From contig DPCJ01000077.1 in NCBI GenBank assembly GCA_003516705.1, forward strand, positions 1 to 14,413: a stretch of DNA of 14,413 nt, in the 5' to 3' direction. Of this stretch, positions 13,851-14,413 are shown in pieces. Both the position numbers and the translations under genes were made by a program. Positions within the stretch are counted from its first letter, which is position 1. Every line of letters begins with the position of its first letter. The stretch comes from Prolixibacteraceae bacterium. GTDB lineage: Bacteria; Bacteroidota; Bacteroidia; Bacteroidales; Prolixibacteraceae. Below the pieces are notes generated by a model, which was given only the letters and a program-made list of their open reading frames with translations, was not told the DNA's origin and did not search any database.

Positions 13851-13877
13851 AAAGAGAAGTTTTTGCTTCTCTTTTTT
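13851..13877 (+). terminator. Intrinsic terminator after the tRNA-like copy
   Basis: AAAGAGAAG and CTTCTCTTT pair around TTTTTG, followed by further T residues. It is nearly the same as the terminator at 13715-13746, with the same stem core AGAGAAG/CTTCTCT. Confidence 0.8.
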
Positions 13878-13895
13878 ATTGTCTTAAAACCTTTC

Positions 13896-14413
13896 TTATC
13901 TCAGTTTTTCAATTCTTTCGGCGGCCAGTTTTGAGCTGATAATCGCCATCGGGAGGCCGGCACCCGGAAGCGTTGAAGTGCCGACATAAAATACATTTTT
14001 AAATTTTTCATCAAAATTTGATGGCCTGAAAGCGCCGATTTGCTTCATGTTGTGAGACAAACCCAACCCGCTTCCTTTGTACAGATTAAATTGGTTTTGC
14101 CAGTCTTCGGGAGTGTAAATGGTTTTTGAAACAATCTCGGTTTCAATGTCCATATTTATTCGTCTTGAAAAATCGGCAATAATGCTGGTTACAATGCTGT
14201 CGCGGTCGCTCCAGTCGGTTTTATAAAGCAGATTGGGCACGGGGCACACAAAAAAGAGACTTTCGCAACCTTTGGGCGCACATTGCGGGTTGTGTTTCGA
14301 AAGGACATTGACGTAGTAATAAGGTTTTTCGGGTGTACCGGGATTTTGCAGAATATTGGTCGAATATTCTTCGTAATTCGAGCCGAGGTAATAATTGTGG
14401 TGGTTTACCTGCG
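13896..14413 (-). CDS. CrtI-type phytoene desaturase/carotenoid isomerase family, C-terminal part
   Basis: The frame is open from the right edge to TAA at 13896, giving about 172 C-terminal residues. It reads NHHNYYLGSNYEEY early on, then YYYVNVLSKHNPQCAPKGCE, then SLFFVCPVPNLLYKTDW. Further on come YTPEDWQNQFNLYKGSGLGL and SHNMKQIGAFRPSN, then the FAD-contacting C-terminus NVFYVGTSTLPGAGLPMAII. This is the bacterial CrtI desaturase/isomerase pattern: FAD-dependent introduction of double bases' counterpart double bonds into phytoene-type substrates. The internal GTG at 14249 is not a start, because the homologous sequence continues upstream. The precise step (phytoene desaturase or related CrtI-like reaction) cannot be fixed from the C-terminus. 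The gene is convergent with the tRNA unit, whose terminators lie just beyond its stop. Confidence 0.88.
   Translation of the reverse strand, partial: QVNHHNYYLGSNYEEYSTNILQNPGTPEKPYYYVNVLSKHNPQCAPKGCESLFFVCPVPNLLYKTDWSDRDSIVTSIIADFSRRINMDIETEIVSKTIYTPEDWQNQFNLYKGSGLGLSHNMKQIGAFRPSNFDEKFKNVFYVGTSTLPGAGLPMAIISSKLAAERIEKLR

Noticed and set aside
14247..14249. GTG as start of a 117-residue protein
   Set aside because: The upstream frame stays open to the window edge and encodes sequence typical of CrtI proteins, so the gene is truncated by the window and not short.
1..14413. CRISPR array, rRNA, integrase or transposase genes
   Set aside because: No regularly spaced direct repeats, rRNA sequence or recombinase motifs are visible on either strand.

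Overview
The window looks like chromosomal DNA from an anaerobic or facultative member of the Bacteroidetes, probably in or near the Marinilabiliales/Prolixibacteraceae (inference from protein style only). Supporting signs are the S46 dipeptidyl-peptidase, a DUF4837 lipoprotein, the M23-dxr-rseP gene order, promoters of the TAnnTTTG type, and weak or absent Shine-Dalgarno sequences.

Left part (1-5388): a truncated S46 peptidase gene on the minus strand diverges from a plus-strand run: an M23 LytM-type membrane peptidase, dxr (isoprenoid MEP pathway) and rseP (site-2 protease), almost without gaps. A separately promoted and terminated tatA follows, then a DUF4837 lipoprotein gene. A 22-bp perfect inverted repeat at 5438-5484 separates this from the convergent minus-strand block.

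Centre (5534-13484, all minus strand): a methionine region. Transcription probably starts near 13470 and runs through a SAM-I (S-box) riboswitch. The genes then follow in order: the COG1900/DUF39 homocysteine biosynthesis protein, a NIL-domain 2x[4Fe-4S] ferredoxin protein (8-nt overlap), a UPF0280/ApbE-like protein (ATGA overlap), an inserted DUF559 endonuclease cassette, and full-length cobalamin-dependent metH. A 55-codon membrane-protein gene and metF follow behind their own likely promoter. Together the genes can fix sulfur onto aspartate semialdehyde to give homocysteine, make methyl-THF (MetF), and methylate homocysteine to methionine (MetH). SAM gates the start of the block.

Right part (13566-14413): a CAU tRNA with unusual D and T arms and its own terminator. 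A second tRNA-derived copy follows it, in which the acceptor 5' strand is lost and the anticodon arm is replaced by a palindrome; it has its own similar terminator. The 3' part of a CrtI-type phytoene desaturase gene (minus strand) closes the window.

The most unusual items are the DUF559 gene framed by inverted C-tract/hairpin repeats (with a third repeat copy at 5390), the altered tRNA and its degenerate duplicate, a palindrome shared between that duplicate and the metF terminator region, and the SAM-riboswitch-controlled homocysteine operon.
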